The notes: a model not told the origin generated them from the letters alone. Shown: positions 31,644 through 42,623, counted from the stretch's first letter. The stretch: 64,000 bases of DNA from Prorocentrum cordatum (GCA_963575745.1 CAUYUJ010018704.1:593497-657496); one strand, 5' to 3'. Translations and numbers: made by a program.

Positions 31644-32936
31644 TTAATTTGAATTTGCATTGGCCGACGAAGAGCTCGCCGAAGAATCCAGGTACGCGAA
31701 GCTCCAAACGTCCTGGCGAGCCAGGGGGGGGGGCATGCGCGTGGGGGGGTGGGGTGGGGGGGTGGGAGAGGAGGGTCGGTCCTCAGAGCAGTGGCCGCCT
31801 GCGAAAACCGTCGTGGACTCGAGGTTCCACTGCGCCCTCGAGGGGGGGCGGGGGGGGGAGGTCGGGGCGGGGGGAGGGGGGGTGAGGGAGGGAGGCGAGG
31901 GATCGAACCTGCGGTCGCCAACGTACGACACCTTCGTGTGCCCCCACCTGTGCCTGACCATCTGCTTCTCCACGTCGATCGACGTGTACTCGTTGTCGGT
32001 CGTGAGCCATGGGGCCAAGCAATGGTCCAGCAACGTCTGCCGGGGCACACGTACGTACGGCCTAGCTTTGGGCACAAACGAACTTGGCGGAGTGGTTGGA
32101 CTCGCGCACGCAGCCGTCGGAGAGGTAGGACTTGGCTGCGCCTGTGCTGGCGGTGCTGGCGGTACCTCTTGTGCTGGCGGTACCTCTTGTGCTGGCGGTA
32201 CCTCTTGTGCTGGCGGTACCTCTCGTACGAGAGGTACCGCTGACGGTGCCCCTCGTGCTGGTGGTACTTCTTGTGCTGGCGGTGCCCCTCGTGCTGGCGG
32301 TACTTCTTGTGCTGGTGGTACTTTTTGTGCCTCTTGTGCTGGCGGTACTTCTTCTGCTGGCGGTACCTCTTGTGCTGGTGGTAGTACCTGTGCTGGCGGT
32401 ACCTCTTGTGCTGGTGGAAGTACCTGTGCTGGCAGTACCTGTGCTGGCGGTACCTGTGCTGGCGGTACCTGTGCTGGCAGTACTTCATGTGCTGCTGGCA
32501 GTGCCTCTTGTGCTGGCTGTACTTCTTGAGCTGGCGGTACTTCTTGAGCTGACGGTGCCCCTGGCTGTACTTCTTGAGCTGGTGGTGCCTCTTGTGATGC
32601 TGGCTGTACCTGTGCTGGCGGTACTTCGGCTGGCGGTGCCTCCTGTGCCGCTGGCAGTACCTGTGCTGGCGGTGCTGGCGGTGCCTCCTGTGCTGCTGGC
32701 AGTGCCTGTTCTGGCTGTGCTGCTGGCGAGCCGTACGGGTCTTCTTGCACTGGCGGTCCGTCGTCTGCTGCAGACGATGAGCCTCGCGCCGCAAATCCTG
32801 GCGGCGGCGTCGACGGCGCTCTCGGCGTCAATCGCGGCCGCTTCTTTGGCACAGGCGGCCGCGGCGGACGCACAAACCTTCGAGGCGGCACTAATCGAGG
32901 TCGAGGCGCCTCGGGCGATCTCGATCGGGTCGGCAT
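31644..32936 (-). CDS. Proline-rich PAQEVP-repeat protein gene with spliced-leader relic (three predicted exons)
   Basis: Starts at ATG 32936, 18 nt after a spliced-leader relic. Predicted exons are 32936-31909, 31836-31782 and 31712-31644 (383 codons plus stop). Both introns (72 and 69 bp) end AG|G, one begins GT and the other GA, and phases match; the frame also stays open if they are retained. The N-terminus is basic and Pro-rich (PVPKKRPRLTPRAP, NLS-like). The middle is ~35 units of PAQEVP/PAQEAP/PAQVLP encoded by a 15-18-bp tandem repeat (32139-32720). The C-terminus is a compact non-repetitive segment (PRQTLLDHCLAPWL, VEKQMVRHRWGHTKV). Family not recognised. The leader relic suggests a retroposed mRNA that may still be expressed. 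Confidence 0.6.
   Translation of the reverse strand: MPTRSRSPEAPRPRLVPPRRFVRPPRPPVPKKRPRLTPRAPSTPPPGFAARGSSSAADDGPPVQEDPYGSPAAQPEQALPAAQEAPPAPPAQVLPAAQEAPPAEVPPAQVQPASQEAPPAQEVQPGAPSAQEVPPAQEVQPAQEALPAAHEVLPAQVPPAQVPPAQVLPAQVLPPAQEVPPAQVLPPAQEVPPAEEVPPAQEAQKVPPAQEVPPARGAPPAQEVPPARGAPSAVPLVREVPPAQEVPPAQEVPPAQEVPPAPPAQAQPSPTSPTAACASPTTPPSSFVPKARPYVRVPRQTLLDHCLAPWLTTDNEYTSIDVEKQMVRHRWGHTKVSYVGDRRFDPSPPSLTPPPPAPTSPPRPPSRAQWNLESTTVFAGGHCSEDRPSSPTPPPHPPTRMPPPLARQDVWSFAYLDSSASSSSANANSN
32139..32720 (-). repeat. 15-18-bp coding minisatellite
   Basis: Units such as CTGGCGGTACCTCTTGTG on the plus strand encode PAQEVP on the minus strand. Changes between units mostly keep the frame, which supports translation. 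Confidence 0.85.
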
Positions 32937-32954
32937 GGGCGGCCGCGCGATGCC

Positions 32955-32976
32955 CTTGAGCCAAAACGGCTACGGA
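32955..32976 (-). other. Spliced-leader relic
   Basis: The 22 nt on the minus strand begin TCCGTAGCC and end TTTTGGCTCAAG. They match the dinoflagellate trans-spliced leader at every position but one (G instead of A at position 10). It ends 18 nt before the ATG at 32936. Because the leader is added only to mRNA, a genomic copy at this place indicates reverse transcription and reintegration of a mature message. Confidence 0.9.
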
Positions 32977-33375
32977 CACGTTGGACGCGGGGCCCCTGCG
33001 GCAGGACCTGCAGAGCGGCACACTTGCGATCGGGGCCGCGATGGGGGGCCACGCTGGGTGGATAGAGATAGGGGCACATGGGGATTCGGGATCGGGGTAT
33101 TAAGGATGCATCCGGAGGGATAGGGATAAACGGGATATGGGGAGACAGGTCAAGGGTCCCAGAAAATTTTGGCATATATAAACCTTGTCAGCAATCTGTT
33201 GACCGCCCCAGGTTGGAATGGGCTTGCTGGGGGACTGGGCGAGGACTGGAGACAGAATCGTTGGGGGGGAGGTCCACGGGGGGATGAGATGAGCTCAGAC
33301 AAAGGGCGGCGGCGGCGGGGGGGGGTATACGCGCTCTCCAAGACGCGCCGCGCGTCTGGGGCAACATCTTGAACA
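32977..33375. other. No gene seen
   Basis: Presumed upstream region of the minus-strand retrogene. No TATA-like element stands out. Confidence 0.5.
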
Positions 33376-33435
33376 TGTGTGTGTGTGTGTGCGCGCGTGT
33401 GTGTGCGCATGTGTGTTTGTGTGTGTGCGTGTGTT
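33376..33435 (+). repeat. (GT)n microsatellite
   Basis: GT dinucleotides with GCGC interruptions. From 33436 to 34054 no gene is seen. Confidence 0.93.
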
Positions 33436-34054
33436 TTCCATATTGTATCCCTTGGCCTTATTAGGCCATCTCTCTTTGCTCTGTTCTGCAAGAATTCTGC
33501 CCGACTCTGGAAGAATTCTTGCTTCCCTCGCCATTGCACTTTCGGCGCGAGACTGGCTCCGAGGGTTTAGGCTAGCGCTCAAAGCCTAATCAAGATTAGG
33601 CTGCACATCGGATGGGTCCTCGAAGTTGCAGCGCGCGTGCGTTTGTCTGCGCATGTATGGATGCGCGTGCTGGCCCGGAAGAGGCACGGGGCAATGCATG
33701 TCGAACGCACGCTGGTGCGCGCGCGCGGGCACGAGAAGAAAAACACAAGAGGAAGCCGCTGGCCTCGAGACCAGCTGCGAACAAGACGATCTGCTCGATG
33801 CCATCCGCCAGCAACTCCACGGTCAGATCGCACGCGACACGCCCGCCGCCGCGCTGCCCCTCGCCCCTGCCCCCCGTCAATCGATGGGGGGGGGGGTGGC
33901 GCCCTGGGAACCTGGCAAGTAGCACCGACCGCCATGCGCGCCGAACTGCGACGCGAGCAGCGCATCGCGCAGTTCTCTTCGATCACTTGCGAAACAACAG
34001 CTGCGCAGAGTCCGATCGTTCGCCGACCCTCTGACGCGTTGTCGTTGCCTCCTC

Positions 34055-34620
<566 letters not shown>

Positions 34621-35097
34621 AGAGAGAAGAGAAAGAGAGAGGGGGAAAGACCCCCCCAGCATTAACTCTACACTCCGACGAGCTGCAGAATTGATGCGCT
34701 CCGCGCATCTCTCGCTCTTTCGCGGGGCGGCGGGGGGGGGCTCGGACGTCGCCCGCCTCGAAGCAACTGGTCAGCGCGACGCGCAGGAGGGCGCGTTTGC
34801 GAGATGCCCTGGGCCCAAAAAAACGGGTCGCAAGTCGACGCGCGGGGCTGTCTCCACCGAGGATCGAGGATCTCGCGAGCCTCTCGTGACCTACCCTGCT
34901 CCGCGCCTGCCGACCAGCCTCTCGTCGCGCCCCCTTGCCCGCGGCCCCTCTCCATTATGTTTGGTAGGATCTCTATCTCTCTCTCATGTTGTTATTGGTT
35001 TATATATATATACGGTCTCTCTCACTCTCTAGAGCTCTCTGTATATATGCATCTCGCTTCCCCGATGTACAGGCACCTATAAATGTATGTGTTGCTT

Positions 35098-35226
35098 TCT
35101 CTCTCTCTCTCTCTCTCATGCAGACATATGTGCACATACATCTAGATCACCATGCCTCTCTGCTGTCAGATCCCTCCATCCTTTCGCGTGCACCCTCCCC
35201 TCTCAATCGCTATCTCTCTCTCTCTC

Positions 35227-35277
<51 letters not shown>
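35098..35277 (+). repeat. (CT)n microsatellites
   Basis: CT runs at 35098-35117 and 35215-35277. From 34621 to 35097 no gene is seen. Confidence 0.93.
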
Positions 35278-35281
<4 letters not shown>

Positions 35282-35446
35282 CTCCTTCCCTCTATGTGCA
35301 TGTACAGCCCTCCGCGCGCACCAAGAACCCCCCCTTCCCCATATTGCATAAGCATGTGTATCTGATTCGCTTGGTTTTCGGACTTGATTTTGAAGCTCAT
35401 TTTTGGAAGACTTTGCGGGCTCAAGTTCGAAGCGATGTTCAACAGG

Positions 35447-35691
35447 CCCCCGATAGCCAGGCCCCCTCCCCAAGCTGACCTTGCAATAACCTTTTACTCA
35501 ACCCCTTCCGTCTCCAGCGCACCATCCAGTACTCAACGCCCTCCGTTTCCAACACCCCGCCCGATACTCAACAGGCCCCCTATCCAAGCTGACCTTGAGC
35601 GCGACCTTCTACTCAACTCCTTCCGTGTCCAACGCACCATCCGCTACTCAACGCCCTTCGTCTCCAACGTTGTTCCCGATACTCAGCAGTT
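35447..35691 (+). repeat. ~125-bp tandem duplication
   Basis: Two units share AGGCCCCCT, CCAAGCTGACCTTG, TACTCAAC, CCTTCCGT, ACGCACCATCC and CCCGATACTCA. Confidence 0.85.
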
Positions 35692-35820
35692 TTCCCATCC
35701 ATCACGCAACCAACCATCATGTGGCACTTCTTCTTTTACGGTTGCCGCGCCCGCCTTCCCCCCCTTCTTCTCTTGGCATCTCCCAAGAGAAAAGCGGGTT
35801 CTGGTGCGTGCGGAGACCTA

Positions 35821-35825
<5 letters not shown>

Positions 35826-35851
<26 letters not shown>

Positions 35852-35962
35852 GTATTTATATATACATATATATATATATGCATCCCCTCTGTTTCTCTAT
35901 TATTCCAACCCTTCTTACCTCCCTCGATCTCTATATGTTGTTGTGTGTTGTTTGTTTTTTTT

Positions 35963-36004
<42 letters not shown>
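35826..36004 (+). repeat. (TA)n and (CT)n microsatellites
   Basis: TA/TATG run at 35826-35880 and CT run at 35962-36004. No gene is seen from 35692 to 36183. Confidence 0.93.
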
Positions 36005-36183
36005 GTTTTCCACGTCCGCCCCTCTCATCATCAGCGCCTTTCAACTTTAAGGTCGGACTTTTTAACTGGCTGGGCACAGGCGCGCGCGGGCATATGCTGA
36101 GGGGGAGACTGCGTGGGAAGGGGCCGGGGGGGAGGCATGCTCCATCCTCTCCCTATCCCATCGCCGCTCGCCCCCCGACACCT

Positions 36184-38302
36184 CTAGACGTGGGCAAAAT
36201 ACTTGTTCATGCCAAGAATCGGCATCAGGGCCAGGCGGCTGAAAATTTTCGCCTCGAACTGGGCAGGGTGGCACGAGCGAGCGACGACGGCGGCCAACCC
36301 GTTCAGGCTCTCGTCTAAGAACGTTGAATATGTTCTTGGGTTCCCGTGGGGCCTGGCTGAAAGGGCGAGGTGAGCCCACAAATGATGTTTCGGAATGAGC
36401 CTCACACCGCATAAAACCAAATGTTTCACCTGCGTGTCACATGTCTCGAACAACTCCCGCAAACCACCTTCAGTCATGATCTCAGGCTCTTTCTTAATAA
36501 TCTCCATGTGGCGAACGAGTGCCCGCCCAGCAACTCTAAGGTAGCCCCCTCCAAGAACTTCGTATTGGAGCACCAAGTGCAACGCCCATTTTACCAGGGG
36601 TAGGGTTTCGGCTGCTTTGGCATGGATGTCCCCGTCTGCACTTCCTCCAAACATCTGCGGCGTGAGAGTCTTCAATCGATAGGATTGGTCAATCTTATGA
36701 GCGGCGTACCAGTCAAACAGCTGAGCTTCCAAATTCTTAAAACCTATATCGAGCAACTCTGGCTTCGTGGTGCAATCAACGCGCCAGGGGTTCACCTGGA
36801 CTACACGAAACAATACCGCTTGCACGAACACCTGCATCACTCCCAGATACAAGGTGCGCAGAGTATCAATCCTTAAAATGTCCCTGGCGTTGCCGAGCAA
36901 ATTGCTGTCAAGAAGGGGGTTGCGTCGGAGGACGGGATCTGCCATCGCGCCGCCAACTGTGTGCCGCCGCCAAAACGTAAGATGCATGGGGAGCGGGGCG
37001 GTCCGAAGGCAAGCGATGTCCCTGAACTCTGGCGACGGTTCCAGCCTGTCTCCTTTCTGGATGATCCCGCCGAATGCACCCGCATCAATAACAATGATCC
37101 CCGAGAGCCCCTTTTTAGACTTGGAATAAGAAGTTGCACGTATAATATCCATCCTCTCCATCTCCGTGGATATTGTTACTTTTTGCTCACATCTAGTACA
37201 TTCCTCATCGTAGCTGCGATGGTCATGCGTGCCCCATCCATGACCATCGATAGTTACATCATCAAAATCGTACATTTCTGTCTTTGTGGCTTTGCAGAAA
37301 ATGCACGGGTGAAACTTCGCCTGCCAAGATGGGAATCCCAAACTGTGGCAGAACTCTGCCCAATCCCCCTTTATCTGGCATAATGCGATTCGGACTGGAA
37401 GGTTGGGGGCATCAATTAATTTATTATGATAGTGCTCGCCAGCCTGCCAAGGATGCCCGTCCCATTTCACAGCAGGCCTCGTGGCCGCCATGCCCGCCTT
37501 GAAACTCCAATGTAAAAATTCAAATACAACATACATCGTGCACCACCCCTTGCACCCACAACGACACTTCAAACTATTTCTGATGAACGCCACTGGGTGC
37601 CTCCGTTTAGTTATCAGGCTATGGCAAAATATAACTAGGAACCCCTCTTGCTTGCCAATGCCCTGCTGCTTGGAGTATACAACGCCATCTAGATACAGTG
37701 CGACTGGGTGGCATGGCGCGTTATCTTCACGCGCAGCTCGCGCAGCTGGGTGCTGTTCGAACGACTGAGCCCATTCGGCACGACCCAGCACCTCTGGATC
37801 GTGTAACTTGTCGGCCAAACTGGGGTCTGCTGAATGTTCTGCTGCCAGCGCTTCGTGGGGGGGGGACCATGAGCATGCTGCGAATTATCCGCTGCCGTCG
37901 TGACCACTGCGGCATATCCACGGGGACGCTGCTGACCTGCCGAACTAAGTGGAACTCGCGATCTAAGTTCTTCTGGTAGTTCCCAGCATGGCGAGTCGGC
38001 TGGAGGCTATACTTCTGAAAAGGCCCAGAGGCCCCAGACGCATCCGCGTAAAAACAATACTCGCATAATTCTTTGGCTGACATCCTCCCCTCCGCGTATG
38101 CCTGGAGCCAGATATCAACCAGCGCCTCTCCGGCCTCGTACTGCGTTTTCCGAGCCAAATCACATATCTCGCGGGTTGCCGCCGACCCAGAAGCTACATC
38201 CCATGCACCGTCGGGGACTGGCTCCCAAGACTCGTCTGAGTCCTCCTCCTCGCTTACATGGACATCCCACGAAGACTCTTTTCGTTTCTTCTTCGGTGGC
38301 AT
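36184..38302 (-). pseudogene. Transposase-like protein gene broken by a 1-nt frameshift
   Basis: Intronless. Starts at ATG 38302 with an SV40-type nuclear localisation signal (PPKKKRK), then an acidic stretch (EEEDSDESWEP). The N-terminal frame runs to the G9 run at 37857-37865; the remaining ~545 codons are in the frame one base away and stop at 36184. With eight G the whole would be one frame of ~705 aa. The main part has YLDG (37689), CRCGCKGWC, KGDW (37365), a possible zinc quartet (CIFC then CTRC) and a C-terminal FLDESLNG (near 36303), so a DDE/D transposase core is conceivable but unproven. I believe similar proteins are common and unnamed in dinoflagellates (from memory). The extra G may be a sequencing error. 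Confidence 0.6.
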
Positions 38303-39092
38303 GTTGCAAAACAGCAAAAACCTCGAGGCCTAAACGAGTACGTAAGCGGCGATGGCGATGGACGTCGACGCAGAAAGATGGGGATCGCTGAACAGGGGGG
38401 TTGGGCTACAGGCTGAGACGGGGGAGGAGGGAAACTGCAAAATACAAACGCACGCACAATGCTAAATCTGTTCGATCGTGGATGAGATCGGCGCCTGCGG
38501 GGGGGTGGGTCGGGGAGGGCAACTGGGGGCCAGGGTACGTGAACCCCTCCTGGGGCAGGGGGGCGAGGAGCGGAAGGTGCGGGGGGGGGATCGATGGCGT
38601 CTGTCCCGCCGCGCTGCAGACTGCCGCTAGATGCTACTTAACATTGTGGCATGCCAGACGCCTCCTCCCCTATAGTCTTTCTATCGTTTTTTCCTCTCTC
38701 GCGGGCCCTTGTCTCGTTCCATATGTTTGGGCTCTTCGACCCGCCTCGCCATCTGCATTGCTCTTCGAGCCCCCCCGCCCCCCTGAAAAGGCTGCAGTTC
38801 CCTCGGCAAGCATGGGCCCGCGCGCCATTTCACGCGCAGAGCAACGCGCTCAAAGTCAAATGTGCACATCAGTATATCTGCGCAGCTGCACTAGCAGCTG
38901 CCACGCCGAGGGCGAACTCGAGAAAAGGATGATGACCCGCCCACCTCACTAATCCCATGGGCAGAAGAAGCGTGGATAGTGAACACGGCCCAATTCAAAT
39001 TGAATGCAAATACCCATGCAGCTGGCACGTCACGCGGATTGCCCAACGTTAGTGTGGTGCCTGGGCGGATGGCGCGAGCATGCTGTCCGATC
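38303..39092. other. No gene seen
   Basis: Upstream region of the transposase-like gene. No terminal inverted repeats could be matched to its downstream end. Confidence 0.5.
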
Positions 39093-39250
39093 ATCCCACC
39101 TCAGCCCTCGCACCTCTCATCGCTCTTCTTCTTCTTTTCCCACCTCAGCCCTCACGCCTCTCATCCCACCTCAGCCCTCGCACCTCCCATCGCTCTTCTT
39201 CTCATCTGATCAGCCCTCACGCCTCTCTTCCCGCTGCAGACCTCACACCT
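39093..39250 (+). repeat. ~40-bp minisatellite
   Basis: Four or five units of CACCTCAGCCCTC(G/A)C followed by CCTCTCATC and, in some, GCTCTTCTTCTT. Confidence 0.85.
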
Positions 39251-39540
39251 CTCTATCCGATAAATCTCATCAATCGTGCGCAATGGTGTGGGGTTTGCAC
39301 GCATGCCCTCGCGCCTGCTGCAGCGACGCATGCCGCGCCTGAGCAGTGCCCCCTGCTCTCGCGACTGTCTCTGCCAGCTCGCTGGCCCCCCGATTGTCGA
39401 TCCTTGGATCGCAGCGGGGGCGCAGGGGGGATGGGTGGCAGCCGCGGCGATGCAGGGTCGAGGGGGGGGAGCTGATCGAATTCCTGGGAGCTGAGACGCC
39501 GCGGAAAGTCTGGCCCCCAATCATTTAGGGCGCGTATCGA

Positions 39541-39780
39541 CGTTTATCGATCTTGACAAATCTTGACAGATCTTGACAGATCTTGACACATCTTGACACC
39601 TGTTTTGACCGGTTATTCGTACGTCAACATTGACAGGATTGCCCAAAGCCCGGTAATTTATGGGTCAAGATTGATGTGGGTGCCCTGGGACCCGGTAAAA
39701 TACGTGTCAAGATGCATGTCGTTGACAGATGTTGACAGATGTTGACAGGCTGTCAAGATCTGTCAACATCTGTCAATGTG
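39541..39780. repeat. TTGACA-rich inverted array
   Basis: Left part has five tandem ATCTTGACA(G/A/C) decamers (39549-39598); right part has ATGTTGACAG decamers and then their inverse (CTGTCAAGATCTGTCAACATC, to 39776). The two ends are therefore inverse copies around a ~120-bp centre. Non-coding; downstream of the large minus-strand gene. Confidence 0.85.
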
Positions 39781-39869
39781 CGTTTGTTTGGGCGTTCAAA
39801 CCGGGAAGGGGGCCTGCAAATCGCCGAACACCCGGGCCCCCCGTCCTCGTGAGCCGTGGCGGCGAAGAT

Positions 39870-39935
39870 CTAGGAATCCATGAACTTGGAGCGGGTGAGC
39901 TTCAGCGCGAACATGCAGCCCAGAACGCTCTCCAC
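39870..39935 (-). CDS. Exon 24 (last) of the large minus-strand gene
   Basis: AG|G acceptor, phase 0, 21 codons (VESVLGCMFALKLTR...) then TAG at 39870-39872. It exists only on the left contig because the right contig starts inside the intron before exon 23. Confidence 0.7.
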   Translation of the reverse strand: MESVLGCMFALKLTRSKFMDS

Positions 39936-40220
39936 CTGCGGGGCCAAACGAACGGCAGCTCAAATGGGGGCGCGCGGGAAGCCATATATGCATATCTGTG
40001 CTATATATAATATCCAGATCGATGTATACATACTTACACACATACATGCCCACGATGGTGGACTCGGGGGAGGGAGAGAGATAGAGAGAGAGAGAGAGAG
40101 AGTGGGGGAACATAACAGAAATAAACTGAGATCGGCTGCTCGAGATCGGGGGCGCCGAGGCCCCCAGGGGCAGTGGCGCGGGGCGGGGGAAGGGCGTCCG
40201 CAATGACTTTGATCAGCCAC

Positions 40221-40340
40221 CTGGCCGACGACGCCGTCGAGCCTACTCGGCACCTGGGCGACCATGGCCATGTAGTCACCGCCGTAGAGCTCCTGGACAG
40301 TGGGCGGGTCCATGCTCGTCCACATGCCGAGGAACTCGTC
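40221..40340 (-). CDS. Exon 23 of the large minus-strand gene
   Basis: 120 nt, phase 0 in and out, starting GACGAG after AG and ending CAG|GT. Encodes DEFLGMWTSMDPP ... GGDYMAMVAQVPSR. Present once; lies just left of the duplicated segment. Confidence 0.75.
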
Positions 40341-40505
40341 CTGGCGACCCCCCCCCCCCCGCCCACAATCATGCGTTCCGTATAGGGCCAACAATGCACG
40401 TATGCGTATGTATAAATGCGTGTACGAATATACTTTATATATTGCATACATGTATACCGTTTACATAGGGGCGTAGGTCTGATCAGACCCCCAGTCCCCA
40501 ATGTC

Positions 40506-40580
40506 CTGGCCGACAGTGGTTTTCAGCAGCGTCAGCCTGTCGTTCAGCGTCTTGACCTCCCTGGAGTCTTTGAAGCTCTC
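40506..40580 (-). CDS. Exon 22 of the large minus-strand gene
   Basis: 75 nt, phase 0, ESFKDSREVKTLNDR then LTLLKTTVGQ. Donor appears to be CAG|GACATT (GA type). Right-contig copy 46658-46732 ends TTVDQ because of one substitution. Confidence 0.7.
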
Positions 40581-40758
40581 CTTGGGGGGGGGATAGGGCT
40601 GATTAGGTTCCAGCGCCTCCATCTTCCCATCCTCCATCTCCTCATTCTCATCCTCATCCTCATCACCATCCTCATCCTCATCATCCTTCATCCTTATCCA
40701 TCTCCTCATCCGCATCCTCATCCTCATGGGGCTGCTCCCAGCTTGGGCCCCGCGTCGC

Positions 40759-41316
40759 CCAAGCTGGCGACTTGTTGACCAGCTTGAGGATGCTCTCTGC
40801 CGCTGCTATCTGCTTCCTGTAGGCCTCAGCTGTCTTCTTCGCCGCCGTGAGCCAGACCTTCTCCTGCTTGGCAGCGTCGGAGTCGGCTGGCTTGGCCTCG
40901 CCCTTTGTCTTGCGGAAGCCTGCATTCTGCCCGCGGCGCTGCTGCTTCGTCGCGACCGCCTCGCTTGAAGTGGCGGCGGCCTTGGGCGGCGTATCCAAGA
41001 CTGGTGCCGCTGCTGCTGGCTGCTTTGCTGCGGTCGCTGCTGCTGCTGCTGCTGTTGCTGCGGCTGCTGCTGGGGCTGCTGCCGCCGCTGCTGCCGCCGC
41101 TGCTGCCGTCGCGGGCAAGCGCGGCTTCCCCGACTTCGCGGCCCCGAGCTGCTGGGTCGCTGCTGGAGCTGCTGGGGCTGCTGCCGCCGCTGCTGCACTC
41201 GCGGGCAGCTGCTGCTCCGCCTTCTCGGCCCCGAGCTGCTGGAGCGCGGCTGTCGGCGGCGCAGCCTGTGCAGCGGTGGGGGGGGTGGGGGCGTCGGCGA
41301 GGTGGGCCCCCCCGCC
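40759..41316 (-). CDS. Exon 21, alanine-rich
   Basis: About 186 codons from AG|GGCGGG. A poly-Ala/Pro region is followed by a basic helical segment (KQEKVWLTAAKKTAEAYRKQ, then IAAAESILKLVNK). The 3' boundary is uncertain: TGG|GCGACG is used here, AAGCTG|GTCAAC is an alternative. Right-contig copy 46913-47470. Confidence 0.6.
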
Positions 41317-41487
41317 CTTCCAATTCCCCGCGGGGGGGCACGGGGGGAGGCTTGCTGCAACCATTCGGGGGCCCCGAACACCCTATATGCGTTTTTGAAC
41401 GTATTCGCCATAAAACTGAGGGGCGGCGGGGGGCACGTGCCGGACGGGGCGGGGGTGGCCAACGTCTTTTGTACCTTCCCCGACGGC

Positions 41488-41605
41488 CTTGGATTTCTCA
41501 TTCTGCTCGAGCTCCCGCAGCGCCCAACGCTCGCGAAAGATGCTCTCGCAACCCTCCTTCATGTAGAGGAACTCAATGCGTCGCGAGAGGCAATTGTACT
41601 TGAAC
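41488..41605 (-). CDS. Exon 20 of the large minus-strand gene
   Basis: Begins with one base that completes a Trp codon split by the phase-2 intron 41606-41691. Encodes FKYNCLSRRIEFLYMKEG then ESIFRERWALREL. Donor AAG|GCCGTC (GC). Right-contig copy 47642-47759. With exons 17-19 it forms a conserved-looking block ending in a CE(S)F/IFxxxWxLxE-type motif. Confidence 0.75.
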
Positions 41606-41691
41606 CTCGTGGAAATTATACTCTGCACAAGTACCCCATCTTCCCTGACAGAACGTGCTCCACAATAACCATCCAAGAAAATCAACCTAAC

Positions 41692-41864
41692 CAGACACAA
41701 CCATCAAAACCATCGGGACCATCCTCGAACATTAATTCCTGGACACTGTGGGCCATCGAGAACTTCTGGTAATTCGACCCCCCCAGGAACCACCCCAGCT
41801 TGATAGCCGCTTCGCAATAATTAATCGCCCCCTCGACCGCGGCTGCAGATTTCCTGCCGCCCTC
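41692..41864 (-). CDS. Exon 19 of the large minus-strand gene
   Basis: 173 nt, phase 0 to phase 2. Encodes EGGRKSAAAVEGAINYCEAA then IKLGWFLGGSNYQKFSMAHS. Acceptor GCAG|GAG and donor CTG|GTTAGG. The 86-bp intron before exon 20 removes an in-frame TGA. Right-contig copy 47846-48018. Confidence 0.8.
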
Positions 41865-42092
41865 CTGCGCAGGGGTCGAGGCGACTCGAGCACATGTTCT
41901 TGAGGAGCCCGTGGCCCCTCAAGAACAGATGCCTGGGCCTTGACGGTGCATGCACAATCGCTGATACAGCTTAATATGACATCGCATCAGCGCCGCCCCC
42001 CTGCACTCCCCTGCGCCCTACTGCATCCTGCCCCCCCCCCCCTCCGCCCCCCTGCACGCCGCCTCCCTTTCCAACCCCGTGGGAGTTCGAAC

Positions 42093-42185
42093 TCCGAGCT
42101 CCGCGCGGACCACGCAATCGAAGTTCATCATCTCGCCCCAGCGCTTCTGACTGACCTCCTGCATCCTCTCGTGCACGCGCTCCTC
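42093..42185 (-). CDS. Exon 18 of the large minus-strand gene
   Basis: 93 nt, phase 0. Encodes EERVHERMQEVSQKRWGE then MMNFDCVVRAELG. Donor GGA|GTTCGA. Right-contig copy 48247-48339. Confidence 0.8.
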
Positions 42186-42464
42186 CTGCAGGATGAGAGG
42201 AGCGGGGGCACTGGGGTAGACCCTGAAGACAGATTGCCCCGCTGCACCGATGAATGGGGCGCGCGAGCGCAGGCGTCGGGGCGCGCGGGGATGGGGCGGG
42301 CATGGGGATCGGCGCAGGTTATATGGGAGGGGTGGGCTCGATTGGGATGAGCGGTTGCGATGTCAGAGAGGCAGGGGTTTAGGGGTGAAGAAACAGGAGA
42401 CAAAGCGTGACGACAGCAAACAGGGGCAGCATCGATACAAACGAGACATCAGGGAAAGGCGGTC

Positions 42465-42623
42465 CTTCTGCTTCTCGTAGCGCTTCTTGACCCAGTCAAT
42501 TTTCAACTCGTTTTTCTTGCTCGGGCTGAGCAACCTGTACGCAGCGGGGTCATCGATCTCCCTGTAGAACTTCCTGCCGAGGGTCGAGTTCAAATTGAAG
42601 TTCCAGCCATCCTTCTTCGCGTC
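42465..42623 (-). CDS. Exon 17 of the large minus-strand gene
   Basis: 159 nt, phase 0. Encodes DAKKDGWNFNLNSTLGRKF then YREIDDPAAYRLLS and KNELKIDWVKKRYEKQK. Donor AAG|GACCGC (GA type) joins smoothly to exon 18. Right-contig copy 48623-48781. Confidence 0.85.

Noticed and set aside
31660-32529. Plus-strand Gly/Cys-rich protein of about 289 residues
   Set aside because: It is the antisense of the PAQEVP minisatellite; the minus strand has the ATG, leader relic and non-repetitive ends.
39549-39776. TTGACA repeats as bacterial -35 promoter boxes
   Set aside because: No -10 partners, eukaryotic context and tandem decamer periodicity; treated as a repeat.
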